A stretch of DNA of 64,000 nt, taken from contig NZ_FNUY01000009.1 in assembly GCF_900108245.1 (NCBI RefSeq), forward strand, positions 1-64,000. Reading direction: 5' to 3'. Shown in pieces: positions 8,764 to 17,082 of the stretch. A program made the position numbers and the translations under genes. The stretch is from Allobosea lathyri. Lineage in GTDB: Bacteria; Pseudomonadota; Alphaproteobacteria; Rhizobiales; Beijerinckiaceae. Within the stretch, counting starts at the first letter, position 1. Each line of letters begins with the position of its first letter. The notes below the pieces were generated by a model. The model worked only from the letters and a program-made list of their open reading frames with translations. It made no database searches and had not been told where the DNA came from.

Positions 8764-8863
8764 CGCGCCGTCATCCTGGGCGCAGCGAAGCGGAGGCCCG
8801 GGATCCATCGTACGGCTCCGCAGCCCTACGATGGATCCCGGAGCTGCGCTCCAGGATGACGCG
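8764..8863. repeat. Intergenic palindromic repeat (GGATCC-type), copy 1
   Basis: Long imperfect inverted repeat: GCGCCGTCATCCTGGGCGCAG on the left pairs with CTGCGCTCCAGGATGACGCG on the right. Inner arms GGGATCCATCGTA and TACGATGGATCCC surround a short loop. It lies between the small basic protein and the downstream binding-protein gene. It belongs to a family with five more full copies in this window. The encoded RNA would fold into a long hairpin. Confidence 0.85.
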
Positions 8864-8981
8864 TGGTTCGGCACGGCATGTCTCGGCTCACTGCAGTTCG
8901 TGACTGCCTGATTGACAGCCATCTCTTCCCGCGATCATCTCGTCGGCTAACAAAAAAGAGCCAATCGGGAGAGGCAAATCC

Positions 8982-10022
8982 GTGTTCGGTATCCGCCAGT
9001 TTCATCCAGTTTCCGCCGCCATCGTCGGCTTGGCCTATATCGCCCTCGCCGCGCCAGCCGCAGCGCAGGGCCAAGTCACGGTTTATTGCTCGATCCTCGA
9101 GGAGCAATGCCGGGAGGGCGCGGCGATGTTCGAGAAATCGACCGGCATCAAGGTCGCTATGGTGCGCAAGAGCACCGGCGAGGTCTATGCGCAGGTCAAG
9201 GCAGAGGCCTCCAACCCGCGCGGGGATGTCTGGTGGGGCGGTCCCGGCGAGCCGCATCTGCAAGCCGCCGATGAGGGGCTGCTCGACGACTATCGCTCGC
9301 CCAGGTTCACCGAGCTGCATGAATGGGCGCAGCGCCATGCCGAGCAGTCGAAATTCCGGACTTCGGGAATTTATCTCGGCGCACTCGGCGTCGGCTACAA
9401 CACCGAAGTCCTGAAGAAGAAAAACCTGCCCGAGCCGAAATGCTGGGCCGATCTGCTGGATGCGAAATACGCCGACGAAATCCAGATCGCCGATCCCAGT
9501 TCGTCGGGAACGGCCTATGTCTTCCTCGCAACCACCGTCCAGCGCCTGGGTGAGGAGAAGGGCTTCGACTACCTGAAGGCCCTGCACAAGAACATCAACC
9601 AATACACCAAATCCGGCATTGCCCCGGTCAAGGCGACGGCGCTGGGCGAGACTGCGATCGGCATCGCCTTCATCCACGACATGCTGACGCAACAGCTGCA
9701 GGGCGCCCCGATCAAGACCGTCGCGCCCTGTGAGGGTACTGGGTATGAGACCGGCTCGGTCTCGGTCATCAAGGGTGGCAAGAACCCGGAGGCGGCGCGC
9801 CGCTTCGTCGATTTCACGCTCTCGCCGGCAGCGCAGGACATCAACGCCAAGCTGAAGATCAACTCGATCCCGTCGAACAAAAATGCGCAGCTCTCGCCCG
9901 ACGCGCCGAAATTCGCCGAGATCAAGCTGATCGATTACGACACGCCGCGCTGGGGCAGCCCTGCCGAGCGCTCGCGCCTGTTGAAGAAGTTCGACACCGA
10001 TGTGAAGGCCCTGCCGCGATAG
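8982..10022 (+). CDS. Periplasmic binding protein of ABC importer, family 1 (AfuA/FbpA-like), orphan
   Basis: 346 residues with a Sec signal peptide ending near AAPAAAQG (about residue 30). The mature part has the family-1 solute-binding pattern: VTVYCSILEEQCREGAAMFEKSTGIKV, DVWWGGPGEPHLQAADEG, ADPSSSGTAYVFLAT, GYETGSVSVIKGGKNPEAARRFVDFTLSPAAQ. This group binds Fe(III), phosphonates such as 2-aminoethylphosphonate, or small anions. No permease or ATPase gene is adjacent, so the ligand and partner are unknown. The start is GTG 8982, preceded by GGGAGAGGC. It lies within the segment that splits the urease cluster and is bracketed by palindromic repeats. Confidence 0.85.
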   Translation: MFGIRQFHPVSAAIVGLAYIALAAPAAAQGQVTVYCSILEEQCREGAAMFEKSTGIKVAMVRKSTGEVYAQVKAEASNPRGDVWWGGPGEPHLQAADEGLLDDYRSPRFTELHEWAQRHAEQSKFRTSGIYLGALGVGYNTEVLKKKNLPEPKCWADLLDAKYADEIQIADPSSSGTAYVFLATTVQRLGEEKGFDYLKALHKNINQYTKSGIAPVKATALGETAIGIAFIHDMLTQQLQGAPIKTVAPCEGTGYETGSVSVIKGGKNPEAARRFVDFTLSPAAQDINAKLKINSIPSNKNAQLSPDAPKFAEIKLIDYDTPRWGSPAERSRLLKKFDTDVKALPR

Positions 10023-10054
10023 ATCATTGCGCGTTTAGGTTGCTTTAGAGGCTC

Positions 10055-10166
10055 GTCATCCCGGACAAGCCGCATTGCGACGCCGATCCGGGATCCATTC
10101 CAGAACCTCCATCGTCAAGGTTCAGGAATGGATCCCGGGTCTCCGCTTCGCTGCGTCCGGGATGAC
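10055..10166. repeat. Intergenic palindromic repeat (GGATCC-type), copy 2
   Basis: GTCATCCCGGACAAGCCGC and GATCCGGGATCCATTCC on the left pair with GGAATGGATCCCGGGTC and GCTGCGTCCGGGATGAC on the right. It is preceded from the stop codon of the binding protein by TAGATCATTGCGCGTTTAGGTTG, a lead-in closely matched before copy 3 (14398-14421), so the repeated unit is larger than the palindrome alone. Confidence 0.85.
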
Positions 10167-10210
10167 CACAGAAATAAACCTGAACGCGAAATGAGGCGCG
10201 AGCGCCCCTC

Positions 10211-10250
10211 GAACTTAGTAGCACAAACATCAATCTGTGCTACTAAGTTC
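10211..10250. promoter_or_regulatory. Perfect 15-bp inverted repeat abutting the nucleotidyltransferase start
   Basis: GAACTTAGTAGCACA (10211-10225) is the exact reverse complement of TGTGCTACTAAGTTC (10236-10250), separated by 10 nt, and the ATG starts at 10252. The size and exact symmetry suit an operator for a dimeric repressor, or an RNA hairpin that hides the ribosome site; no other Shine-Dalgarno sequence is evident. No DNA-binding gene is adjacent, so autoregulation by the gene product or a partner elsewhere is possible. Confidence 0.65.
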
Positions 10251-10251
10251 C

Positions 10252-11235
10252 ATGCAGCGCATTCCGCTCAATATCCAGACGCTCTACGCCGACCTGCAAC
10301 AGCAGGTTGCGGTGGCCTCGGCCGATGAGGCTACAGTCGTCGCGACCTCGATCGGGGGTATCCGCTATCTGCGCCTTCAGCGCTGGGTCGGTGCGAGCCG
10401 CACGGTCGAGCATCTCGGCCGCGCCGATGATGTTGCCGTCATGGCACGGGCCGAAGCGGCGCGAACCGAGATGGCGCACCGGCAGGAGCGTCGCCGGCTT
10501 GTTTCGACCTTGCGCCGTCTCATTCCCGGCCCGACGGCGACGCTGGGTCGCGTGCTGGATGCGATTGCGCATGCGGGACTGTTCCGGCGCGGAGCCGTTC
10601 TGATTGGGACGGCTGCCTATCAGTGCTATCCGCCGCTTCTCGGCGCTGTTCTGCCCTCGGCGACGGTGATGACGCAGGATGCGGACCTGGCGACCGCGGA
10701 TCTCGCTTTGGAAGGCGAGATCGCGGGCGACAGCATGACCGCCATCCTCCAGCGCGCCGACGCCAGCTTTGCTGCCCTGCCGGGGCTGGACCCGAAGGCG
10801 CCGCCAGCTCGCTTTCGCAATGCCGAGAGCTTTGTCGTCGATCTGCTGACACCACAGCGTCGCCGGAGCGATCGCGACCCGATGCCGCTCAAGGCGCTCG
10901 CCGCTGGCGCCACCCCCTTGCAGCATCTCGACTGGCTGATCGAAGATCCCGTTCCAGCCGTGGCCCTGCATGGCGCCGGTGTCGCCGTCATGTTGCCGCG
11001 TCCTGCCCGTTTTGCCGTGCACAAGCTGATCCTGGCGCAGAAGCGCGGTGCGCATGAACTCGCCAAGAGCCGGAAGGATCTGGCTCAGGCGGCAGCCATG
11101 GTCGCAGCACTGCGGCTGAATGCGCCGTTCGAACTCGACGACGCGCTCGATGATGCGAGAGGGCGCGGGCGCGATGGCTGGGCCAGGCCGATCGAACGCT
11201 CGCTTGCACAGATAGGCGATCTTACGGGCAGATAG
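10252..11235 (+). CDS. GSU2403-family nucleotidyltransferase-fold protein
   Basis: 327 residues. The central block has a minimal nucleotidyltransferase signature: GAVLIGTAAYQCYPPLLG (near 114-131), then TQDADLATAD with a DxD-like Asp143-Ala-Asp145. The N-terminal RIPLNIQTLYADLQQQ is typical of this family. The C-terminal part (PRPARFAVHKLILAQKR, SRKDLAQAAAMVAALR) resembles the helical substrate-binding region of AbiEii/MNT-type proteins. The family's biological role is unknown to me; relatives of the fold act in toxin-antitoxin and defence modules. ATG 10252 is preferred to GTG 10237, which lies inside the palindrome. It is transcribed alone within the segment that splits the urease cluster. 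Confidence 0.75.
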   Translation: MQRIPLNIQTLYADLQQQVAVASADEATVVATSIGGIRYLRLQRWVGASRTVEHLGRADDVAVMARAEAARTEMAHRQERRRLVSTLRRLIPGPTATLGRVLDAIAHAGLFRRGAVLIGTAAYQCYPPLLGAVLPSATVMTQDADLATADLALEGEIAGDSMTAILQRADASFAALPGLDPKAPPARFRNAESFVVDLLTPQRRRSDRDPMPLKALAAGATPLQHLDWLIEDPVPAVALHGAGVAVMLPRPARFAVHKLILAQKRGAHELAKSRKDLAQAAAMVAALRLNAPFELDDALDDARGRGRDGWARPIERSLAQIGDLTGR

Positions 11236-11407
11236 TCGCCCGTCAGGGCCGTCGTCAGCCGACTGGCGGGTCGCAGCAATGTCCCGGGAGCCGGTCCGAT
11301 CGACGGGGCTTAACGATCCGTAAAGCATAACGTCGCCGCTGCTGCATCCGGCAGCCGAGCTGCCCGCGTAGACGCCTCACCTTTATCAGCAGTGAGTTTC
11401 AAGCAGG

Positions 11408-11716
11408 ATGTCAGATCCGGTTATCGTCATCGCACGGGCCCGCAGTCGTCCGGATGCCCGGGCGCGCTTCATTGCCGCAGCCCTGGAATGTATTGCCGCC
11501 ACCCGGCGAGAACACGGCTGTCTCGCCTACGACATGCATGAAAGCGTCACCGAGCCCGGTCAGTTCGTGTGCATCGAGAGCTGGGAGCAGCGCGAGCACG
11601 TCGATGCTCATATGAAGCAACCCCACGTACTGGCCTTCCTCCAGGAGGCCGGGGCTTGCGTCACAGCTCCTACGGTGATCGAAGTGGTGCAGCCGCGATC
11701 GATCGATCGCCTCTGA
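11408..11716 (+). CDS. Antibiotic biosynthesis monooxygenase (ABM)-domain protein, YgiN-like
   Basis: 102 residues forming one ferredoxin-like ABM domain: VIVIARARSRPDARARFIAAALECI, TRREHGCLAYDMHES, PGQFVCIESWEQREHVDAHM, PHVLAFLQEAG. Relatives are cofactor-free quinol monooxygenases or heme-degrading enzymes that act as dimers; the precise substrate cannot be read from sequence. It lies between the nucleotidyltransferase gene and ureE, 26 nt before the latter, so it may share a transcript with ureEFG. Confidence 0.8.
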   Translation: MSDPVIVIARARSRPDARARFIAAALECIAATRREHGCLAYDMHESVTEPGQFVCIESWEQREHVDAHMKQPHVLAFLQEAGACVTAPTVIEVVQPRSIDRL

Positions 11717-11742
11717 TCCAACACTGATACGGGTTCATCATC

Positions 11743-12486
11743 ATGCTGCGTGCCACCTCCGTCGTTCGCAAGGCTGCGGTCAGGGCGGACAAGGTCGTCG
11801 AGACGTTGACGCTCGACCATGAGGACCGCAATCGCCGTCGCCTGGCGCTGAAAGGCGATGGCGGCCTCGATATCCTGCTCGACCTCGACAAGGCGACCGC
11901 GCTCGGGGATGGCGACGCCGTGAAGCTGGAGGATGGTCGGCTGGTGCTGATCAAGGCGGCTGCGCAAAGCCTGCTCGAAATCCGGGCCGAGAATCCGCTG
12001 CGGCTGATGCGCGTCGCCTGGCATATCGGCAACCGCCACACGCCAGCGGAAGTCACGGCCGACGCGATCTATATCGAGAACGACCATGTCCTGGCGGAGA
12101 TGGTCCGAGGGCAGGGCTGCGCGATGAATGCGGTCACGCGCCCGTTCCAGCCCGAGCGCGGCGCCTATGATCATGGCCACGACCATGACGGATGCGACCA
12201 CCCCAGCCACGCCCACGGCCACGCTCACGCCCAAGGCCATGATCACGGTCATGAGCATGGTCATGACCATCACGGGCATGATCATAAGGCTCATGAGCAT
12301 GAGGCGCATGACCACAAGGCCCACGAACATCATGCCCATGGTTCAGCCTGTGGCTGCGGTCATGATCACCACGATCACGGCCATGCGCATGATCACGGCC
12401 AAGATCACGGGCATGATCACAAGCACGACCACGGCCACAAGCATGGCGCCGAGCATGGCCACAAGGGCCATTCGCACGATCACTGA
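11743..12486 (+). CDS. ureE: Urease accessory nickel chaperone UreE with long His-rich tail
   Basis: Dimeric metallochaperone that supplies Ni(II) to UreG. Residues 1-140 form the UreE core: an N-terminal peptide-binding domain, then the metal-binding domain with AWHIGNRHTPAEV, YIENDHVLAEMVRGQG and VTRPFQPERGAY. From about residue 143 to 247 the tail is mostly His alternating with Asp, Gly, Ala and Lys, with about 44 histidines and a CGCG patch. This is much longer than the roughly 15-residue His tail of Klebsiella UreE and should store many nickel or zinc ions. ureF starts 9 nt after the stop. Confidence 0.95.
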   Translation: MLRATSVVRKAAVRADKVVETLTLDHEDRNRRRLALKGDGGLDILLDLDKATALGDGDAVKLEDGRLVLIKAAAQSLLEIRAENPLRLMRVAWHIGNRHTPAEVTADAIYIENDHVLAEMVRGQGCAMNAVTRPFQPERGAYDHGHDHDGCDHPSHAHGHAHAQGHDHGHEHGHDHHGHDHKAHEHEAHDHKAHEHHAHGSACGCGHDHHDHGHAHDHGQDHGHDHKHDHGHKHGAEHGHKGHSHDH

Positions 12487-12495
12487 CCTCAGCGG

Positions 12496-13166
12496 ATGTC
12501 TGCCCATCTGCCGTTGATGGTCTGGCTGTCACCGTCCTTTCCGGTGGGGGCCTTCGCCTATTCGCACGGTCTCGAATGGGCGTTCGAGGCGGGCGACCTG
12601 CATGATGCTGCGACGCTGCGGGACTGGCTGGAGGCGCTCGTCGTCCACGGCTCGCTGCGCAACGATCTCATCCTGTTCGCCTGCGCTTTTCGCGCCGCTG
12701 TCGACAGGGACGAGGCCGCGCTAGCTGAGACCGCCGAACTGGCCCTTGCTCTGGCGACCTCCTCGGAAAGACGGCTTGAGACCGTCACGCAGGGCAATGC
12801 CTTCGTCGCTGCGGTGCGCGCCGCCTGGCCTTGTGCGGCGATCGAGCATCTGCGCGCCAGCTGGCCGGGGGACATCGCCTATCCCGTGGCCGTGGCCTGT
12901 GCGAGTGCCGGCCATGGCGTTCCCTTGCTGCTGGCGCTGGAGGCTTATGGTCTCGCCTTCGTTGCCAATCTGGTCTCGGCTTCGGTGAGACTCGGCATCA
13001 TCGGCCAGACCGATGGGCAGAGGATCACGGCCGGCTTGGTCCCGGCCTTGCATGAAGCGGCGGCTGCTGCCGAGGTGGCGACGCTCGATGATATCGGCGG
13101 CTGCGCCTTGCGGTCCGATCTCGCTTCGCTGCGCCATGAAACTCAATATTCGAGGCTGTTTCGCTC

Positions 13167-13170
<4 letters not shown>
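12496..13170 (+). CDS. ureF: Urease accessory protein UreF
   Basis: All-helical accessory protein that bridges UreD and UreG in the urease activation complex and is thought to gate GTP hydrolysis. 224 residues with the family opening [27 protein letters not shown] and the later segment [29 protein letters not shown] 12496 has a weak ribosome site, so translation may be coupled to ureE. Its 3' end overlaps ureG by 4 nt (ATGA), the usual arrangement. Confidence 0.95.
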
Positions 13171-13799
<629 letters not shown>

Positions 13800-13819
13800 C
13801 GACAGGGGAGAACGGGATC

Positions 13820-14401
13820 ATGCAGGCGGTTGTGAAGCGGATGGGCATGGCTTTGGTGACGGTGGCTCTGGCGGGGCCGGCGCTGGCGCATACCGGAGCC
13901 GGCCCGGTGCACGGATTTGAGGCAGGCCTGATGCACCCGTTGTTTGGAATCGACCATGTTCTGACCATGGTTGCGGTCGGCCTTTGGGCCGGTCTTGTCG
14001 GCGGCAAGGCGCGCTTTGCCTATCCGGTCGCCTTCGTATCGATGATGGTCGTGGCGGGTCTCTGGGGCATGTCGGGGGCCGAGCTTCCGGGCGTCGAGAT
14101 CGGCATCGCGGTGTCTGTCGTCGTGCTCGGCCTCGCGATCGCCCTGAACCTCACGCCGCCGCTGGCAGCCGGCACGGCAGCCTGCGCCATCTTCGCGATC
14201 TTCCACGGGCATGCCCACGGTGCCGAACTGCCGCAAGGTGCGAGCGGTCTTGGCTATGCGCTGGGCTTCGTCCTGGCGACAGCGGCGCTCCACGGTGTCG
14301 GCCTCGCCTTTGCGAGCCAGATCGCGACGCGGGCGCCGCTGCTGGCGCGCGTTGCAGGCGGCGGTCTGGTGGCGGCCGGCGTCGCCATCCTCGCCAGCTA
14401 G
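13820..14401 (+). CDS. ureJ: HupE/UreJ-family nickel permease
   Basis: Small membrane protein (193 residues) of the HupE/UreJ family, thought to bring Ni(II) across the inner membrane. It has a signal-like N-terminus ending in GPALAHTG, the family motif HPLFGIDHVLTMVAVGLWAG (His and Asp metal-binding residues), five or six hydrophobic segments, and a second His motif FHGHAHGAELP. ATG 13820 is chosen because AGGGGAGAAC precedes it; in-frame codon 13796 is less likely. It is the last gene of the urease cluster and the only obvious nickel importer in the window. Confidence 0.92.
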   Translation: MQAVVKRMGMALVTVALAGPALAHTGAGPVHGFEAGLMHPLFGIDHVLTMVAVGLWAGLVGGKARFAYPVAFVSMMVVAGLWGMSGAELPGVEIGIAVSVVVLGLAIALNLTPPLAAGTAACAIFAIFHGHAHGAELPQGASGLGYALGFVLATAALHGVGLAFASQIATRAPLLARVAGGGLVAAGVAILAS

Positions 14402-14432
14402 ATCATTTTGGGTTTAGGTTGGTTGGGGCGTT

Positions 14433-14544
14433 GTCATCCCGGACAAGCCGCGGAGCGGCGCCGATCCGGGATCCATTCCGGAAGTTCTATCGGAAGCGCT
14501 CCGGAATGGATCCCGGGTCTTCGCTACACTTCGCCCGGGATGAC
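14433..14544. repeat. Intergenic palindromic repeat (GGATCC-type), copy 3
   Basis: GTCATCCCGGACAAGCCGCGG with GATCCGGGATCCATTCCGGAAG on the left, and CTCCGGAATGGATCCCGGGTC with CTTCGCCCGGGATGAC on the right. The preceding TAGATCATTTTGGGTTTAGGTTGG overlaps the ureJ stop codon and matches the sequence before copy 2. It may act as a transcript end for the urease operon. Confidence 0.85.
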
Positions 14545-14658
14545 CCAGCCACAATTACTCGACCGTGAAATGATCTGGGTGCTGCGCTCAGGCGGGCGGT
14601 TTGCGACATCCCCCCGTCATCGCATTGTCATGATGGCGTCCCAGACGCGCCGCTCACG

Positions 14659-15819
14659 ATGGCGGCGGAGACGACTGTGGCACTTCATATTACCGGGGGC
14701 AGGGTGCTGGCGGATGGCCTCGCCCCGCTCGACATCGTCACAGACGGATCGTTGATATCGTCGATCGGCGGAATCGCGGGATCGAGCGCTCTGCACCTCG
14801 ATGCCACCGGCCTGCTGGTGCTGCCCGGCATCGTCGATTGCCATGGCGACGCCTTCGAACGCTACATCATGCCCCGTCCCGGCGTGTCCTTCGATATCGA
14901 TCTCGCGCTGCGCGATGCCGACCGGGCGCTGCTCGCAAACGGCATCACCACCGCCTTCCATGGCGTGACCTGGTCCTGGGAGCCGGGCCTGCGCGGGGCC
15001 GGGAATGCGCGCCGGCTGGTCGAGGCGATCGGGCGCCTCGGACCTGTCCTTGGCGCCGACACCCGCTTTCATTTGCGCCACGAGACCTTCAACCTCGATG
15101 CCGAGGCCGAGATCGTCGACTGGCTCGGTGCCGGCAAGATCGGTGTGCTCGCCTTCAACGACCACACCGGCGGCATCCTGAAATCGACCGGCCGCCCAGA
15201 CAAGATCGCCAAGATGGTCGAGCGTACCGGCCTCTCCCATGGCGATTTCATGACGCTTGTCGGCAATGTCGCCCGCCGCCAGGACGAGGTCGCGGGTTCG
15301 ACTCAGCGCCTTGCCGCCGCCGCGCTCGCCGCAGGCATTCCGACGCTCTCGCATGACGACATGACGCCGCAGATGCGCAGCTGGTACCGCTCGCTCGGCG
15401 TGACCGTCGCCGAATTCCCGATCAACGAGGCGACGGCGCAGGAGGCCGCCGCACATGGCGAGGCCATCGTCTTCGGGGCGCCCAATGTCGTGCGCGGCGG
15501 CTCGCATATCGACTGTCCGGGCGCCGAGCAGATGGTGAGGGCAGGGCTCTGCACCATCCTCGCCTCGGACTATTATTATCCTGCGCTGCCGCTCGCGCCC
15601 TTCATCCTTGCACGCAAGGGCGCAGCCTCCTTCGAGGATGCCTGGAAACTGGTCTCGCAGGCTCCGGCCATCGCATTCGGCTTGACCGATCGCGGCGTCG
15701 TCGCGCCGGGCAAGCGGGCGGACCTGATCCTCGTCGAGGACGGCCCGAACCCGCACGTGGTGGCGACGATCGCGGGCGGAAAGCTGGTCCATCTCGCGGA
15801 CCAGCGCATCCTCGCCTGA
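14659..15819 (+). CDS. phnM: PhnM-type amidohydrolase (ribose 1-methylphosphonate 5-triphosphate diphosphatase-like)
   Basis: 386-residue metal-dependent amidohydrolase. Family landmarks from E. coli PhnM: LPGIVDCHGDAFERYIMPRPGV (first metal motif), FNDHTGG, TLSHDDMTPQM, AEFPINEATAQEA, VFGAPNVVRGGSHIDCPGAEQM, ASDYYYPALPLAP and GVVAPGKRADLIL. In C-P lyase pathways PhnM removes pyrophosphate from the phosphonate-ribose triphosphate. Here none of phnGHIJKLN is present within reach, and upstream lies only a repeat and ureJ. It may serve a pathway encoded elsewhere or hydrolyse another substrate. It converges on uxuA with abutting stop codons at 15817-15822. Confidence 0.88.
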   Translation: MAAETTVALHITGGRVLADGLAPLDIVTDGSLISSIGGIAGSSALHLDATGLLVLPGIVDCHGDAFERYIMPRPGVSFDIDLALRDADRALLANGITTAFHGVTWSWEPGLRGAGNARRLVEAIGRLGPVLGADTRFHLRHETFNLDAEAEIVDWLGAGKIGVLAFNDHTGGILKSTGRPDKIAKMVERTGLSHGDFMTLVGNVARRQDEVAGSTQRLAAAALAAGIPTLSHDDMTPQMRSWYRSLGVTVAEFPINEATAQEAAAHGEAIVFGAPNVVRGGSHIDCPGAEQMVRAGLCTILASDYYYPALPLAPFILARKGAASFEDAWKLVSQAPAIAFGLTDRGVVAPGKRADLILVEDGPNPHVVATIAGGKLVHLADQRILA

Positions 15820-17016
15820 TCAGGCGTCGTAGCCGCGCAGGCCGCTGATCGCGGTCATCACGCCGCGCAGCTCGGCAAGCCCACGCAGGCGGCCGACCGC
15901 CGGATAACCCGGGAAGCTGCCCTTGCCGACATCGTCGAGCAGGGCATGGCCGTGGTCGGGCCGCATCGGGATGCGCCAATGCGGCAGGCCGGCGGCCTTG
16001 CGCCGCTGCTCCTCGCTCATCAGCGCCTCGACCAGCGCCACCATGTCGGTATCCCCTCCCAGATGCTCGGCTTCCATGAAGGAGCCGTCCGGGTCCTTGG
16101 CGACATTGCGCAGATGCGCAAACCAGATCCGGTCGGCAAAGCGCTTCGCGATCGCAGGCACGTCGTTCTTCGGATTGGCGCCCAGCGACCCCGCGCACAG
16201 CGTCAGCCCGTTGGCGGGCTTGTCGACCGCGTTCAGGATGAAGGCGATGTCGTCCTCGTCAGAGCAGATGCGCGGCAGGCCAAACAGCGGGCGCGGCGGG
16301 TCGTCGGGATGGATGCACATCCGGATGCCGACCTCTTCGGCCGTCGGGATAATGGCCTCCAGGAAGCGCTTCAGATTGGCGCGCAGGCGCTCATGGCTCA
16401 TGCCACGATAGCGCTCCAGCATGCGCGCGAGCCCAGGCACATCATAGCGGTCATAGGCGCCGGGCAGCCCCGCCATGATATTGGCGAGCAGCCTGTCGCG
16501 GTCGCTTTCCGAGGAGCGTTCGAACCAGGCCTTGGCGCGGTCCATCACATCGGCCGAATGCCCTTCCGCCGATCCCGGCCTCTTCAGCATGAAATGGTCG
16601 AAGGCGACATATTCATGGATGTTGAAGCGCAGCGCCGTGCCGCCGCCGGGCAGGGGATAGGCAAGCTCGGTGCGGGTCCAGTCCAGCACCGGCATGAAAT
16701 TGTAGCAGATCACCTCGAGCCCGCAGGCGGCGAGGTTGCGCATCGACTGGCGGTAGTTCTCGAAGATCGGCTCGAGATCGCCTTCGCCGATCTTGACGCT
16801 CTCATGGATCGGCAGGCTCTCGACCACGGTCCAGCGCAGGCCGAGACTGGCGTCGGCGGCGATGATCGCCTTGCGCGCCTCGATCTCCTCGACGCTCCAG
16901 ACGACGCCGTAGGGAATCTGGTGCAGCGCGTTGACGATGCCGCTCGCCCCGGCCTGTCGGGCCTGGGCCAGTGTCACGACATCGTCTGGCCCGAACCAGC
17001 GCCAGCATTGTTCCAT
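15820..17016 (-). CDS. uxuA: Mannonate dehydratase
   Basis: 398-residue TIM-barrel metalloenzyme converting D-mannonate to 2-keto-3-deoxy-D-gluconate in hexuronate catabolism. Motifs include QIPYGVVWSVEEI, the VVESLPIHESVK segment, CYNFMPVLDWTRTEL, GIRMCIHPDDPPRPLFGLPRI, LTLCAGSLGANPKND, RIWFAHLRNV and MRPDHGHALLDD, with His and Asp metal ligands. The gene is downstream of gntR on the same strand (66-nt gap) and the pair is divergent from an ABC importer. No uxuB, uxaC or kdgK lies nearby, so upstream and downstream steps must be encoded elsewhere. Confidence 0.93.
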   Translation of the reverse strand: MEQCWRWFGPDDVVTLAQARQAGASGIVNALHQIPYGVVWSVEEIEARKAIIAADASLGLRWTVVESLPIHESVKIGEGDLEPIFENYRQSMRNLAACGLEVICYNFMPVLDWTRTELAYPLPGGGTALRFNIHEYVAFDHFMLKRPGSAEGHSADVMDRAKAWFERSSESDRDRLLANIMAGLPGAYDRYDVPGLARMLERYRGMSHERLRANLKRFLEAIIPTAEEVGIRMCIHPDDPPRPLFGLPRICSDEDDIAFILNAVDKPANGLTLCAGSLGANPKNDVPAIAKRFADRIWFAHLRNVAKDPDGSFMEAEHLGGDTDMVALVEALMSEEQRRKAAGLPHWRIPMRPDHGHALLDDVGKGSFPGYPAVGRLRGLAELRGVMTAISGLRGYDA

Positions 17017-17082
17017 GGTCGCGTTTCCTTCGTAGTGTTCTTGTGGGGAGTGGGGGTTCTTGCAGGGAGTGACGCGGGCGCG

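Noticed and set aside
11854-12486. His-codon repeats as a possible CRISPR-like or minisatellite array
   Set aside because: The repeat is explained by the in-frame His/Asp/Gly tail of UreE; no spacers and no cas genes.
12128-12532. Met/Thr-rich and His/Arg-rich frames opposite or out of phase with the ureE tail
   Set aside because: They arise from the repetitive His codons of ureE read in other frames.
17017-17082. Twofold GTTCTTGnnGGGAGTG direct repeat between gntR and uxuA
   Set aside because: Only two short copies; likely the uxuA leader and not strong enough to call a site.
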